A stretch of DNA of 64,000 bases from assembly GCA_011037195.1 (NCBI GenBank), contig JAAEAF010002584.1:1-64000 (forward strand). Direction: 5' to 3'. The notes beneath the pieces are model-generated. The model was not told where the DNA came from and ran no database searches. It saw only the letters and a program-made list of their open reading frames with translations. Positions 42,700 through 54,999 of the stretch are shown in pieces (positions within the stretch are counted from its first letter, which is position 1; each line of letters starts with the position of its first letter). The position numbers and the translations under genes are program-made. Source of the DNA: Triatoma infestans. Taxonomy: Eukaryota > Arthropoda > Insecta > Hemiptera > Reduviidae.

Positions 42700-43215
42700 T
42701 CCACAGTGACTGCACTTAACAAACTTCTACTCTACAAAACCGTGATCAGGCCGATGTTGCTATACGCTACCTTTGCCTGGATATTATTGCCATTAATATT
42801 AAAAATTACAGACAATACAGATCAAATTCCTTAGACTCGCGACTGACTCACCACGCTCGAAGTTACCAACTTATACAGACAACTTCAACAGAAACTATAC
42901 ACAACTACAGAAAAAATAGACTACTAAAATTACTGACATCCTTAAACTGCCACACAAACCCTCTTTGCCGCGAAATTGCTAACTACGATAGAACAATTAC
43001 ATACAGACACAAGAGAATCAGAAGTATCCTTAATTAATCCTTTCCCCCTGAGTTGCAGGTTTTTCCTTCCTTTTGCCCTGCGTTGTTTTTAAATTTTATT
43101 TGTATTGAAGGGGGTAATGTTTATATATATTGGAACTGAACATATTGTACATATATACTCGTATATTGTAAGTATATATATAAAATTTGTAAGTAAAATT
43201 GAATTGAACTGAATT
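42700..43215 (+). pseudogene. Jockey-type LINE 3' fragment
   Basis: It encodes NKLLLYKTVIRPMLLYATFAW, the conserved block after the RT domain, then QTIQIKFLRLATDSPR-like sequence in shifted frames and a degraded tail. The 3' end is AT-rich with GAATTGAACTGAATTG. RT catalytic motifs are absent. Confidence 0.6.
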
Positions 43216-44380
43216 GCAATGCTGTTAGTTTTAGCAGAACGGAAAGGATGGTTGCCTTATTTACTTCAGATGTTAGATATAAGTAATATTTGGCAAATTA
43301 TGTGTTTAAAGACGATGAATTTGGAGCGGAGAAAGTAATTTTGTTTTACAGGCACAATCCTTCACGGGTTTCTGTTCTCAGGTTTATCCGAGAACCTACA
43401 TTGAGATTTTAACCTCATTAGAATAATGAATATATCCCTAAAATGATATTTGTTCCTTTGTGTTGTAAATTTGAAATGAAAGAAAAAATTATTCACAAAA
43501 TTGTAAAGAAATGTAATGTGATTGGTTTGTTTGTACAGATGAAGAGGGCTGGTCATATTTTAGAATGTTAATTGAAAATCAATTACAATAATTATAATGA
43601 CATTAAAAGTACTTAGACAATGAAGTCTATAGTATAGTTGTATAATAAGCGATCGACCTGACATGAAACTCCTATAAAAGGATTTTTTTCCTCAGACAGG
43701 ATTGAAAGAGGGAAAGCCCTAATGATATAATGTGGTAGGAGTTTAATATATCATTACTACACATCAAAACCTTCTTACTAACGAGAAATAGAAGGGAAAT
43801 AAACAGATCAACTTCCTGCAACATTCATATTGTTTCATAATACTTTCTTTCATATTGTTACGAAAAATTAACCTATATTTCAAATTAAATTAATTAATAT
43901 CGATTTATATCGCAATATTGGTGCACAAATGAGTGAATAAACGCCAAAAAATTATCTTTTGTTCAACAAAATAACAAATATTAAAACATGCGTGGCAGAA
44001 TAATTTTAAACTTAAGTAGCAACATAAAAACAAGGTACACTACTAGAATTCATTCACTCTACAACACTTTAGATCTGGCTGGTGTTGTGGAAGAAGTAAA
44101 TGAAAATATATTTTATTTGAAGATAAAAATCATTATTTGAAGGACATTCTAACATTCGCTGGCAAAAAGAACTATTCAGGTAAAGAACACCGTTACAGGA
44201 TAGTTCATAGAACTTAGTCAGCTTTGTCGTTTTGCCCCTTCTCACAGGGGAAGATTTGAACTACCGAAAGAAGGCATTCTTTCAAGACAGTCTGAATTAG
44301 ACATTCTACCAGTATTACTCAAGGAGTCCCACATCAGTGCCAGTTATAAGAGGTTAACAACATTTCACTGGCTAAGACGG
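43216..44380. other. Unassigned, with a small LTR D fragment
   Basis: About 44229-44350 resembles part of the family D LTR (GGGGAAGATTTGAACTA..GGCATTCTTTCAAGACAGTCTG). The rest is AT-rich and unassigned. Confidence 0.45.
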
Positions 44381-44382
44381 AA

Positions 44383-44720
44383 TTGTTGAGTAGTCTTGTA
44401 GGTCGTGTTAAGAATAGACTAAGGCATTGTTCTTCCCCTCTACAAGGTGATAGTAAGACCTATGCTACCATATGCTTGCTCTTCTTGGAGCTTGACCTGT
44501 CGATCCAACATCGCCTCGCTACAAATAATACAAAACAAGTTCCCAAGGTTGGATATATCCTCCCCTCACTATACCCGTATTACAGATCTCCACTTGAACA
44601 CAAAAATGGACTATATTGAACACCACATTAGAAAGGTCGCCATACAAAACAAGTCACAATAACCTGTGCAGACAGATATGGGACTATGACTTGGGCTGTG
44701 GCTACAGGCATAGGAGGATT
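44383..44720 (+). pseudogene. Jockey-type LINE C-terminal fragment
   Basis: The frame at 44447-44662 reads VRPMLPYACSSWS, SLQIIQNKFPRLDISSPHYTRI, DLHLNTKMDYIEHHIRKVA. This is the conserved post-RT region (PxLTYA..W, IQxxQNKxLR, PxYxxxxxLH). A different family from the 42.7 kb copy. Truncated at both ends. Confidence 0.7.
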
Positions 44721-44721
44721 T

Positions 44722-45540
44722 AAACGAGTGTATAAACTGAATTTGTTCTGTGCAAGTCTGTGCTATCACTGTAGTGGAATCAATTGTCGTGATTCCTGAG
44801 CTATGAAGTTAGATGTCTTGAAGAGGGATTTATTAGGCGGAAGTTAGTTTAGAGAGTTATTGCTTGAATTACTAACACTGAATTTATAAAAATAGAATAT
44901 ATTTTAACAATAATTTGAATGAGTCTAATGGTAACTACAATTAATATGATTTGATAAAAGTAAATAAATAATTTTAAGAGTTAAATAACAAATATTTAAA
45001 ATGATTATAATAAATAAACTAATATACACAACTATGAAAATAATTATAAGATAAACCTTGTATAGGGACGCGCTCGGATCTCAAGTATAACTGCTGCTGT
45101 AAAATGATACTGATATAATGATGTGGCTACTCGTATAATGATGAATGATATAATGATCCCCTCTTCCAGTGGGGCGAAGTTTATATTAGTCTTACTCACA
45201 CACTGTCAAGTGTGTAAGTAGGTTCTCACACTAAGACATCTCTAGTAGCGTGCGTCCTTGGTTAGGTCGGCGACCAGTGATTTAGGTCAGTGGCCAGATT
45301 TGGTCGCCCATCGGCGACTTTCAAAGACTAGGTGGCTTCTGTCCAATAGACAGGGCTTTATCGGTGCTTGTCTTTGATACCTATGTATTGAAAAGGCAGT
45401 GGCCGGCTGTGGGGCCACTAGTTATAAATTATTCTTTCCTTTTGTTATATTTTGTGAAGGCTTTGACATTGCTATGTCATTACATCACACTGTCTGACAA
45501 ACGTATATTAAGCAGGCTACCACGGAACATGTCTCTGAGG
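44722..45540. repeat. Palindromic repeat, family E, split by an LTR
   Basis: Left of the LTR: TTTGTTCTGTGCAAGTCTGTGCTATCAC. Right of it: TCACACTGTCTGACAAA, then a degraded arm ending in CCACGGAACATGTCTCTGAGG. Joining across the LTR restores the family E centre-to-arm order. Confidence 0.7.
44770..45484 (-). mobile_element. Solo LTR, family C, 715 bp, TSD TCAC
   Basis: TCAC lies at 44766-44769 and 45485-45488. The left edge is TGTAGTGGAATC, the right edge GTCATTACA. It is collinear with the 38.5 kb LTR (GAAGAGGGATTTATTAGGCGG, GACGCGCTCGGATC, GACATCTCTAGTAGCGTGCG, GGCCACTAGTTATAA). Confidence 0.88.
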
Positions 45541-45554
45541 ATTTAAACATTATG

Positions 45555-45705
45555 CATAAATGCTAGGGTTTTTTATATCTTTTCCCTAAATTTCAACTAA
45601 TACAAATAAATTAATATATTTCACAAATTCTGCTGGAAGTAATAGTAGTGTATTATATCTGTACATAATTTTGAATAAAGAATTATTATTATTATTATTA
45701 AGGCT
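45555..45705 (+). pseudogene. LINE 3' end with (ATT)n tail
   Basis: CTGTACATAATTTTGAATAAAG followed by (ATT)5 resembles the 3' end of the CR1-like copy at 27.9 kb. No coding sequence remains. Confidence 0.4.
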
Positions 45706-46738
45706 TTGTTCTCAAATTATTTGCCCAACATCCCTTCATGTTTTCGGTTTCATTTATCGCGATTTTCCCCATTTATTTAGGAAGTGGTTGATTTATGCCA
45801 ATGAGAAAGATAATACAAGAATAAATGAATAAACCTTTAATTGTATAGTTCTATAGATAATAAAAGACGATACAAATTGCGGAGTGTTTCACACCAGATT
45901 TTTTTATTCCCACTGAAAGAAAAGATGAATCCATGGAAAATGGGAAAGATTTTCGTCGGAAAAGGCGAGAGCTATGCCTGATTTTATGGTTGATTTGTGC
46001 TGAGTAAGCTATACAATTTCATTTAATAGCTTTAGGCGAATTATAAAATCAAATCCTTCATTTTTACGCTGTATAATTCATTCATCTATATATATTTAGA
46101 ACAACAATAATTCTCTTTGTCAAATTTATTTGTAAAATGTTCAGTAGCAATTTATTTAAACAAACTATAAGAAAAGTAAAAAAAAAAAAAATTAATTGAA
46201 ACATGGTAGAAAAATGACAAAGTTAAATGTAACAAATCATTTCCAACAGCAATTCTTTTGATTCTAAACATATATATAATTCACTCGTGAAAAAAAACTT
46301 CCCTACAAAGTATACGGTAAATTAATAAATTGATGTATACTGTGAAAATTGGAAAACAGATTGGTTCCAGTAGACAATGTGATAGATATACATAGGTACA
46401 CATCTCTTAAAAATAGCTACTGGAATAACATAGTTACAAGCATTGGTGCATCGGTAACGCGGCTCTCATCGGCTCTGGATCGAGCAGATTATAATTTTTT
46501 TTTTTTCAAATTTAGCGAGTCAGTTGTTAAAATTCTTTACGAATAGATAGATACTACGTAATGATGTGTGATAGTTGATGGGACTGGTTCGAATGGATTC
46601 GGTTTATTGGAACGAATCTGGTGGTGGAACAAGTTGAATTGATATTTTCCAAATAAATCGTTTTAGCAAAATTAAATGAAATTTTTTTTATTATAAAAAA
46701 TTAAATTACAGGTATTATCATTATTATTGTTTTAAATA
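45706..46738. other. Unassigned AT-rich stretch
   Basis: A modular-repeat hairpin end (GAGTGTTTCACACCAGATTT) lies at about 45882. No gene recognised. Confidence 0.45.
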
Positions 46739-46958
46739 ATGCTGCGACCTGAAAGTTCTAATGTGTTTCTCGGAGCTTTCTCAGGGCACTGCCGGCTGGT
46801 GAACAGTGTTCGCTAATCTACAGACAACACTGCCCAACACCGGTTAGTGAGCCTTATAGTGGCTCCTAATAAGAGAAAATCTAAGGGCGGCATACTTAAA
46901 CGCGGGACTTCCGCGTTGCTATTCCAGCGCGCTACCACTGAGCTAATCCTTCCCTTCT
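46739..46958 (-). mobile_element. tRNA-derived SINE
   Basis: Reverse copy: CTGCGACCTGAAAG, AGGGCACTGCCGGC, GACAACACTGCCC, CTTCCGCGTTGC, then GCGCGCTACCACTGAGC. Box B is damaged (TTAAACGCGGG). It has the CTTTCAGGTCGCAG-type tail shared with 24.53 kb. Confidence 0.85.
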
Positions 46959-47160
46959 CCCTTGGCTTACGCCAACTAGGAACGGAAACACTAGTTTGTG
47001 TACTGTGTTTGTTCTTGTCTGTAAAAGGTATAGTGTATGTAGTTTAAGTGTATTGTGTACTGTTCTAACGAAGTACATGGAGTACTGAGCTGTGGTAACC
47101 CGTGATGTCGCTAATCCCCAAGTAACTGCATGCAACAGATACCCCTTGCCAGCAAAATTA
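46959..47160 (-). repeat. Flank repeat shared in inverse with 24.32-24.53 kb
   Basis: Reverse complement of the 24.32-24.53 kb block (GTACTGAGCTGTGGTAACCC, AACTGCATGCAACAGATA). It abuts the SINE in the same arrangement. Confidence 0.65.
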
Positions 47161-47524
47161 CAACTAACTTGGACACTTCACTAAAATTATGTATTAAACT
47201 GAATTGTGGCCACACTGAATGAACTACTGACAGGTTTCTAACTTTATAACCTCAAACTAAATTGTAACAATCCTGGTAAATAAAGATGTTTGAACGGTGG
47301 GAGTAGAAGTTTTTAATATATTCTGTAAATAATTATATAATTGATTAATTAATATACAGTAATATTGTCAAAAATTATTTCCATAGTATACAAGCATAAA
47401 TTATTATAATTGAACGATAAATCATCGCTAACTTAATCATATTTTTTAATGGAGTTCATACACTAGCTGATTCAATATAAGCAGCAGCAGTGAATTTGGA
47501 ATGAATTTCTGAACCCGATACCTT
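47161..47524. other. Unassigned AT-rich stretch
   Basis: No feature recognised. Confidence 0.4.
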
Positions 47525-47735
47525 GAGGGAAGAGATTAGCTCAGTGGTAGCGCGCTGGACTAGCAACGCGGAGATCACCTTTTAGATTGTCTCTTCCTAG
47601 GAGGCCCTGCAGCTCACTGTCTGGTGATGGACAGTGTTGTCTGTAACGGGAGAACACTGTCCGGAGGCCGGCAGTGCACTGAGAAGGCTCCGGGCGCAAA
47701 TGACCATAGATGTTGAGGCGCCTTAAATAAATAAC
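47525..47735 (+). mobile_element. tRNA-derived SINE with a box B deletion
   Basis: AGATTAGCTCAGTGGTAGCG (box A) is followed directly, after GCGGAGATCACC, by the body TTTTAGATTG; the GGTTCGAATCC region is deleted. The rest (CTGTCTGGTGATGGACAG, GCAGTGCACTGAGAAGG, GGCGCCTTAAATAAATAA) is well kept. Flanks share CTGAACCCGATACC (47511-47524 and 47737-47750), a probable 14-bp target duplication. Confidence 0.88.
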
Positions 47736-47750
47736 TGAACCCGATACCAT

Positions 47751-48787
47751 TCTGGGCACTCTTATTTACTGAATCCCTGGAAACTATTGGACTTAATACC
47801 GGATATGTTTCAAATTTTTTCATTCCAAAGTGAACGAATAAATCAAATCATTGAATCTAGCCAATAGAAATGTTTGTAACTATTTGAAATCAGTTACACG
47901 GACTCGTTCTAAAGTAATGTTGTTTGTTCACTTGATCCACTTTTACATTTATAATATTAGATCGATCTCCATGTATATATTTAATATTTTAAATCTTTAA
48001 TATTATTTATTTAATGGTTTTTTTTAAATGTGCTACATTGTTTATTTGAAAATGTTAATCAAAAAAGTGCTAAAAAATTATTTTCATCTTAAAAAGTGAT
48101 ATATAATAAATTAATGGCATACATGATGTTTTATTTTATGAAAGTATGTGGTTTTTTTGGACGCATGTGAAAGGCCGGAGATAAGCATATTAATTTAATA
48201 AATAAGGTTTAATAAATAAGCGTTCTATTTATAAATTAGGTTTGATTACTTCTGTTGTTTTCCCCATTTTAATTATTGTACAATTTTTTTATAGAGTTTA
48301 AATTACTTAGTTTGTTTAAATGTGATGTTTGATGTGTAACCTATATTGGAATAAAAAATTATTTTATTTTTTTCTTATATTGGATAACAATATGAGCATT
48401 GTAAGGAGAAGAACTGGTAGCGTGAGAAGAGTGACAGAGTGACGGTGTGATAACGATGGTTATTGAGTGTTGATGGTTGTTCAAGGGCAGAAAAGAAAAC
48501 TTAGGTTGAGATAAGTTAGTCATACTGAACACTATATTGAATGAGAACATTAAGCATCAAAAAGGGCTTTACAATGTGTATAATTTAGAGAAGTGTTGTT
48601 AGCATGAGAAAAGAAAGACAGAGTAGCGGTTTGAAGAAAAATGGTCGTTGAATGTTGACGGTTGTTTGAATGGCTTGTAATGATGAGGGTAAATTGGTGA
48701 TCAGGCACTCTTTTTAGAGAGCGATTGGACTAGTCTCTACATTGTTTTAACTTCTCCTTCCAATGCTCTTTCTCTAGGAGCTTTAGT
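47751..48787. other. Unassigned stretch
   Basis: An imperfect direct repeat near 48410-48490 and 48600-48670 (GAGAAGAGTGACAGAGTGACGG versus GAGAAAAGAAAGACAGAGTAGCGG, then GATGGTTGTT versus GACGGTTGTT) suggests an old local duplication. No gene. Confidence 0.45.
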
Positions 48788-48801
48788 TAGGGAGATATGC
48801 A

Positions 48802-49199
48802 ACTTCAGAATATCTCCTGTCCCTCAGTAGGACGGGTCTGTGGACTTTGGTAGGGATAGTGACTGGACACACTTGGGTGTCCAGTCACTTGTTTAATATA
48901 GGGAGGACGTTCAATCCCATTTGTCAGAGCTGCGACGACGGAGTTAGGGAAACGGTGTACCACTACTTATGTCAGTGTCCCCGTTTCGCTGGAACTAGGT
49001 TTCGTGTATTTGGGAGGGCACCACTCTCGCAGGATTGCCTGGGCTAGTTAGAGTTTAGGGATATCTTGGGATATTGTAGATTAACCGGTAAGCTGCCGGG
49101 GGAGACTAATTAAGGGGACATGGGGGGCATCGGGGGGATAAAGGCCACACAGGCTTAGGTCCCGCGCCATTAGGCACCAGACAATAATAATAATAATAA
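48802..49199 (+). pseudogene. R1-type LINE C-terminus, TSD 14 bp
   Basis: TAGGGAGATATGCA is duplicated at 48788-48801 and 49200-49213. The 66-codon frame encodes GHTWVSSHLFNIGRTF, PICQSCDDGVRETVYHYLCQ and CPRFAGTRFRVFGRAP (CxxC..H..C zinc-type tail). The 3' end has an (AAT)n tail. It is strongly 5'-truncated, but the retained part has few lesions, so it is younger than the copy at 5.65 kb. Confidence 0.88.
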
Positions 49200-49213
49200 T
49201 AGGGAGATATGCA

Positions 49214-49955
49214 GGATCCATTAAAAGTGCAACTATATATTTAGTAAAAAATCGAAGTTTGTTAATTAGAACTATAAGAATCGCAGTAAGAGAATGTTGT
49301 GTGATTATTTCACACCAGATTTTATTTTTCGCCCTTATTTTCTGCTTCTGATCAACCAATATTTTCACTGTTGATACTATTATAGGTTTTCTCATAAACA
49401 TTTGGAAATCTTATAATTAACATTTTTTGCAGCCTAACATAATATTATAAAAAATAAATGCATAAATTAGAAATGCAAGTCTAGAAACCAAAGAATGTGT
49501 ACACAGATAAAGACAGTGAGTGGGTCTTCAGAAAAGTGACGAAATTCAATGAAAAATAAAATATCTATTTGGAGATTACTAATAAGAAGAAGTTTGCTTT
49601 TATTAAATTTATGAAGTAACAAAATACATACTATTTACTGAATTTTATTATGAATGTATTTTTTAACAAAAACTAAATAGTTATTATTTGGTTTTTTAAT
49701 AAATTATAATAAATAAAATTAATCATAATTACTATTATTTATGTGACAAATATTCACGAAGGGCCATTACGAAGATATATAGTTAATAAACAAGCCCTTA
49801 AGTGAAATTCACTATCTAATATTATCAATAATATTCAGTAATTAATTTACCCACACCATCAAGAATCTTCTTATGATGAAATTATGGAACTGTTATTAAG
49901 TACGTATATGCCTAATATTCACTTTTCAACCTACTTACACTGCACATTGACAATT
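49214..49955. other. Unassigned, with a repeat-end hairpin
   Basis: GTTGTGTGATTATTTCACACCAG at about 49294. The rest is AT-rich. Confidence 0.45.
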
Positions 49956-50470
49956 AATAAAGTAGAACAAAATTTTAGGCTTTATTCAGAGAACAATCAA
50001 ACAATTTAAGGATCTTCAGGTAATGGTCACTTTGTACAAGGACCTGGTACGTCATATTATACTATATTGTTCTACTGTCTGGTTACCTTATCAGAAAACG
50101 TATATTGATAGTATTGAAGCCATACAAAGAAGATTTCTACGTCTTCTTTGGTATCGGGAGACTGGAACTTACTTAGACATACCGTACGATCTGATCATGG
50201 AATCTACTGGAATTCTCAGACTATACTCTATTGAGACAACACATTGATTTGACTTTCATGTATAAACTCTTATACAACCACGTGTCACGAGTGAAAGTTA
50301 AGTACTAGACAGAAAATACTATTCTCAAAAACTAATAACGAGACTGACTATCTAAAATTAAGCCCTATTCCCAGACCAATGGAATCAACGAACGAACTGC
50401 ATTGTGATATTCTTCACGTTTCATCTTGTAGAATTTAAAAATTACTTACTAAATTTTCACTAGCAAAGGA
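49956..50470 (+). pseudogene. LINE post-RT fragment
   Basis: FIQRTIKQFKDLQVMVTLYK, DLVRHIILYCSTVWLPYQKT and IEAIQRRFLRLLWYRE form a continuous frame to about 50245. This is the conserved region after the RT domain (LVRxxLxYxSxVW, IExIQRRFLR). Frame breaks follow. It is a distinct family from the Jockey-type fragments. Confidence 0.7.
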
Positions 50471-50577
50471 TCTATAATCTACAGATTTACTATAGATTTT
50501 TATTTAGACTTGTATGTTTACCTTCAATTTTCATTATTTTAACTACATTTATATTTTTATATTATACTTACACCTTA

Positions 50578-51845
50578 ACTTTTTTTTTTTTTTATATATA
50601 TCTTTTTATTTGAAATTTACAACTGTACAACATAACGCACAACAAGTAAATATGTTGAGAAGAAGTATAAATTGGCGTGCAATTAACGTGATGTTGGTCA
50701 CCCAGTGGTGGCCAACATTAATTCAAGTGATCTCGTGGCCATCGGCGCCTGAGCCGTCAGACTGGATGTCCGGGAAGTGATCGGGAAGAAAAGTGTTGTA
50801 CGAGAGGGTTCGGGTGTGATCTGAGCTTTTCATGGAACTTGATATAACGGGATTTAGCAAGGTCTGCTACGAATGGAACTTTGAGATATCAGTATGTAGA
50901 GTGAGGTTTGAAACATAGAAAGGAGCGTTAGCTATTCGGCGAAGAATTTTAGATTGTAAGGTTTTATATGCGGTTTAAATTTGATTTTTTGGCAGCGCCA
51001 TAGAGTTCTAGTCCGTAAGTCCATATCGGGATAAGGAGAGAAGTGTATAGTCTTATTTTATTGTGTAAAGTTATTTTTGAACGTTTGTCAAGTAGAGTTT
51101 AGCGAGCAGTCGGTATCTTGTGTTGAGGTCTTTTCTTTGCAGTCGAGTATGAGGATTCTATGTAAGTCTTTTGTCCAGGTATAATCCAAGATATCTTACA
51201 TGATCTGCAGGCGGTATAGGATTGTTGTGTATGTAGACCGGAGGAAGGATTTTACGGTTGAGGGTGAAAACAATATATGTATATTTAGTAGGGTTTATTT
51301 TGATTCTCCATTTGGTAAGCCAATTTCGTCCGTGAGGACGGGGTTAGAACCTGAGGATAGGATTGCTGTGTAATCGGCGAAGGTGTGTATAGATGTACAA
51401 GGATGGGTTGGTAAGTCAGCCGTGTAGATGGTGTAAAGAAAAGGAGCTAGGATACTTCCTTGAGGAACACCAGCAAGGATAGGATAAATTGAGGACTGCT
51501 GGGTTCCATGACATACCTGGAAATGTCTATCCACTAAATATGATTTTATAATAAGGAAATATGTGGACGGTAGCATGCTCTTTAACTTCCACAATAAACC
51601 CTCATGCCAGACTCTATCAAATGCTTGGGAAACGTCTAGAAAAACACTCGCACAATATTGTTTCGAGAGCGATAGCGATGGCGTCTACAACTCGATATGC
51701 TTGTTGGATAGTGGAGTGGGATTGGCGGAATCCAAACTGCTGATTCGGGATGTGTTGTAAAAAGGTAACTATTGCTTGAAGACGGGATAATAAAAGTTTT
51801 TCTATAGTTATTTTAAGTTTTATTTTTGATAACTTTGTAACTGGA
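50578..51845 (-). pseudogene. Jockey-type reverse transcriptase fragment
   Basis: On the minus strand: QQFGFRQSHSTIQQAYRVVD, FLDVSQAFDRVWHEGLLWKL (motif A Asp present), AGVPQGSILAPFLYTIYTAD (motif B), then HTFADYTAILSS, where the catalytic FADD box has become FADY. Further on come PVYIHNNPIPPADHVRYLGL and YLDKRLTW. Frameshifts lie near 51650 and 51350. A poly(A) tail with an AATAAA-like signal appears as a T run at 50580-50595. The 5' end is truncated. The lost second Asp and frameshifts make it inactive. Confidence 0.85.
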
Positions 51846-52091
51846 TATAAACCCGTTTATATAAATAAATAAATAAATAATCCAAATAATTATTGGAATT
51901 TATTTAGCCATATTTTTTTTCCAGGAAGCATTGAATTTAACATTCGAAATCTTTGTGCACATGAAACTTCATTATTTTTCAAATGTCGTCTATATTTTTA
52001 TATCGAACGCGGAAACTATTACGGTCTTATAAGCTGAATAGTAGGAATTATTATACTGTGTACCATATATATATATATCCTATATATACCG

Positions 52092-52128
<37 letters not shown>

Positions 52129-52735
52129 TGATACAATGCATACAGCCACGTATACTCGTATTGTATATTGAAGTGCTAGCTTATATATATATAGCCAGAA
52201 ATGTTAGCATAAATGTCATATTATGACAGGTTAAAGTTCATTACTGTGTTTTATGTCATTTACTCTATTAAAACTGGACATCTAATCCATTTTCCATAAT
52301 TCTATTTTTCATTATTACTGGGAATCTGATATTATATCAAATGTTATTTAAAAATCGATATATCATTTCACACGAATAGGTATATATATATATATATATG
52401 GCAAATTATGTTTCATTATTTTTAAGATCTCAATTACTCTTATTCGTTAACGAATTTACTTGGTATTTAGGATACTTGTTTACTATAATAACTAGCCAGT
52501 AAATTGGTTGCTTGGTACAGCCCTAGTGATTTAAGTTGAAAATTGGCTTATTAATGTAGCAAATCGCTGGCAGGTTTGTCTGCTGAATAGAAAAAAACTT
52601 CATTTATGTTAATGTACATAGCTAATGTGTTTAAATATACTTCGACAAAAAATAGTGAAGTTGTCCTTTTGGAAATTATTGCCCTCTTGTTATGATAGAA
52701 ATTGGGGGGGGGGAAAAATTAGAGTTTGTGTATAA
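51846..52735. other. Unassigned, with microsatellites
   Basis: (AAAT)n at about 51860-51878; TA runs followed by (GA)n at 52064-52128; another TA run at 52381-52400. No gene. Confidence 0.5.
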
Positions 52736-53002
52736 AATTTGAAGAAATTCGTTGGAGTTCCTTGAAATTCGTCGAAAACTGTAAAAAAAAAGCGATGTTC
52801 TATAAAAGCGTACTTCCGGTTTACTAATTTTCTGGAAACTCGGAATTTTGACCGTCTATTTATTTCTAATTAATTCTCTTTAGATGGAAGAATTATATAA
52901 TCAACTATCATAAGACTTTAAAGGGAAACATAACCCCGCCCATCCCTCAAAAGCCCATTTAAATTACTTCACCAGGAGAAATGTTTCAAATAAAAGTTAT
53001 AA
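52736..53002 (-). repeat. Modular dispersed repeat unit
   Basis: GTACTTCCGGTTTACTAATTT, TTCTAATTAATTCTC, CATAACCCCGCCC and CACCAGGAGAAATGTTTC in the minus order. Confidence 0.65.
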
Positions 53003-53477
53003 TAACCATTTTCTCTCAATATTTTTAGATCCAAGAAACTTATTCGCTGAAATGTCATTGTTAAATTCCGCCTCTCAATCTATTATATCCCACTTTTTGA
53101 ATAGATTCCACATTCCCAGCCGTTTCTGGGTAATTCTGATAGATCAGTTTCCCAACTGATATTGGGTGTACTCGGGAAACAATACTTTTCTATTTAACAA
53201 CCCTTTCCATCATTATATATAAAAAAAAAGGCCCTGCTGATCACATGTCCTGTATTTCATATTTATTATTTCAATTATTATCTTTATTATTCATATTAAT
53301 ATTACTTATATTGCTCCATTGTTCCTCCAACCCATTTCTATGCCAGGTAGGACCCCAACCTGCTATCTACGGTTATCACTCATAATTTAATAAAATCAAC
53401 TAAAATACGCACTTCGTCGCAAGAAATAATTTAAAAAAGAAAATAATATTGATTAAATAAAGTTAATAATAAGAAAA
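53003..53477 (-). pseudogene. Decayed gag-like segment, duplicate of 57.49-58.63 kb
   Basis: Nearly the same sequence recurs at 57490-57755 plus 58416-58633. On the minus strand, short stretches such as SVGKLIYQNYPETAGNVESI and SANKF resemble the N-terminal gag region that continues as a better frame at 57.0-57.5 kb. It is the uninterrupted version of the site where an LTR sits in the other copy. Confidence 0.6.
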
Positions 53478-53858
53478 TGCAGTGGAAGAACGAAGTGGAA
53501 AAATAATAAGTTTTGGAAAATAGTTTAGTAAAATGATTTTGTGAAAATTAGCTAGTTCAAATAGTGTATTTTACTGATGGTGATAGAGCCAGGTACTACA
53601 ATCTAGGTCAATGTAAACCAAGAGACAAAGGGCAAGATACAGTTAGGGTAAAACAATAAAACTCCCTCCAGACATACCAGCATTATTTGAAAGGATTTGA
53701 ACTATGAAGAGAAGACATTCCTTCAAGGACAGTTTGAACAGACACTCAAGCCAGAACACTTGCTTCAGCAATCGCTCTCGTAAACTCAGGGTGCCATTGA
53801 TGGAGACTAACATTTATTCTAGATTAACAATTGATTTTATAAAAATATAATAGTTATT
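53478..53858 (+). mobile_element. LTR family D, 3' truncated
   Basis: Starts TGCAGTGGAAGAACG like the 58.63 kb copy and runs to about TTGATTTTATAAAAATATA, where modular-repeat sequence takes over. Internal order matches the 32.5 kb LTR. Confidence 0.7.
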
Positions 53859-54362
53859 TATATGTGTAGTTCATACTTTTAGTTTAAAGAAAATCGTTGG
53901 AGCCATTTTCGCAAAAATACCTAGAAAACTGAAAAATATATTTCAATAAAAACGCACTGCCTGTCATCCAATTTTTTTCAAACTCGGAATTTCAACTAGA
54001 CATTTAATTCTAATTATTATTATTTAGATGGTAGAATTGTATAATAAACTGAAATAACACTTTAAAGGAAAACTTAACCTCCCCTCTCACCCTCAAAAGT
54101 GCCCTTAAATGAATTTCTCCGTAGAAATATTTCAAATAAAAGTATTAGCTGTTTGTATCTGTCATTAGAAATAAATACACGGCCAAAATTCCTAGTTTGA
54201 AGAAAATTAGTAAATCGGAAGTGCGTTTTTAATGAACAGTTTTTTTTTTCTTCAGTTTTCGACGAATTTCATTGCATTTGGTACACAAACTATAAAAGCT
54301 GTCAATTATAATTTTGAGAACTGGAGTAAGAGAAAGTTGTGTGAGTGTTTCACTCCAGTTTT
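53859..54362. repeat. Modular repeats, head to head
   Basis: A minus-oriented module (53870-54150) is followed by a plus-oriented module (54180-54360) that ends in AAGAGAAAGTTGTGTGAGTG and the hairpin. Confidence 0.65.
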
Positions 54363-54518
54363 TTTTTTTTTCTTTATTTAAAGCGCGTCAGCATCTGAGA
54401 TCATTGGCCCCTGTACCAACTCAGTGCACTATTAACATTTTTCGTTCTATTGTTGCAGACAATACTGGCCATCACCGGAAAGTGAGTTGTAATGGTACGT
54501 AGGAAGAGAAGGGCAGAA
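54363..54518 (-). mobile_element. tRNA-derived SINE, head missing
   Basis: Poly(T), GCGCGTCAGCATCTGAG, CTCAGTGCACT, GACAATACTGG, CATCACCGGAAAGTGAG, TAGGAAGAGAAGGGCAG. The tRNA-like part is absent. Confidence 0.75.
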
Positions 54519-54999
54519 TATTTACTATTTTAGATATCTACTACAAATAATTAGTTTCATAATGAAATAAATAATTTCCATGTGAAATGAGATAATCGAA
54601 CGTGGGCAGATTATCTACGGGGGTAGGGGGAAATATTTGTTTCATTTTAGTAATTTATTCAGAGTTGTATTTTATAATATGTACATAATTCTACCATGTT
54701 TAGTGTAAACAAATATATGTTTTATGGCATTTACATATATATCCATAGTTAATTTCAATAACATTGCACAATTTTCTAAATTGCAATAATTAACTAATTC
54801 TGAGAAAAAAAACATTATACACAATATTGACAATAAAAAAATTAAAATTTAAATTGTAATCATTATATAAATTCGTTATTTATGATATTATATACAGGGG
54901 AAAATGTAATTAAAAATTAGGTTGATGTTAAAATAATAATAATTATAAAATTATGGAAAATAATAGAAGAATAGAGAGTTATTCCGACAAAAATATTAT
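54519..54999. other. Unassigned AT-rich stretch
   Basis: No feature recognised. Confidence 0.4.
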
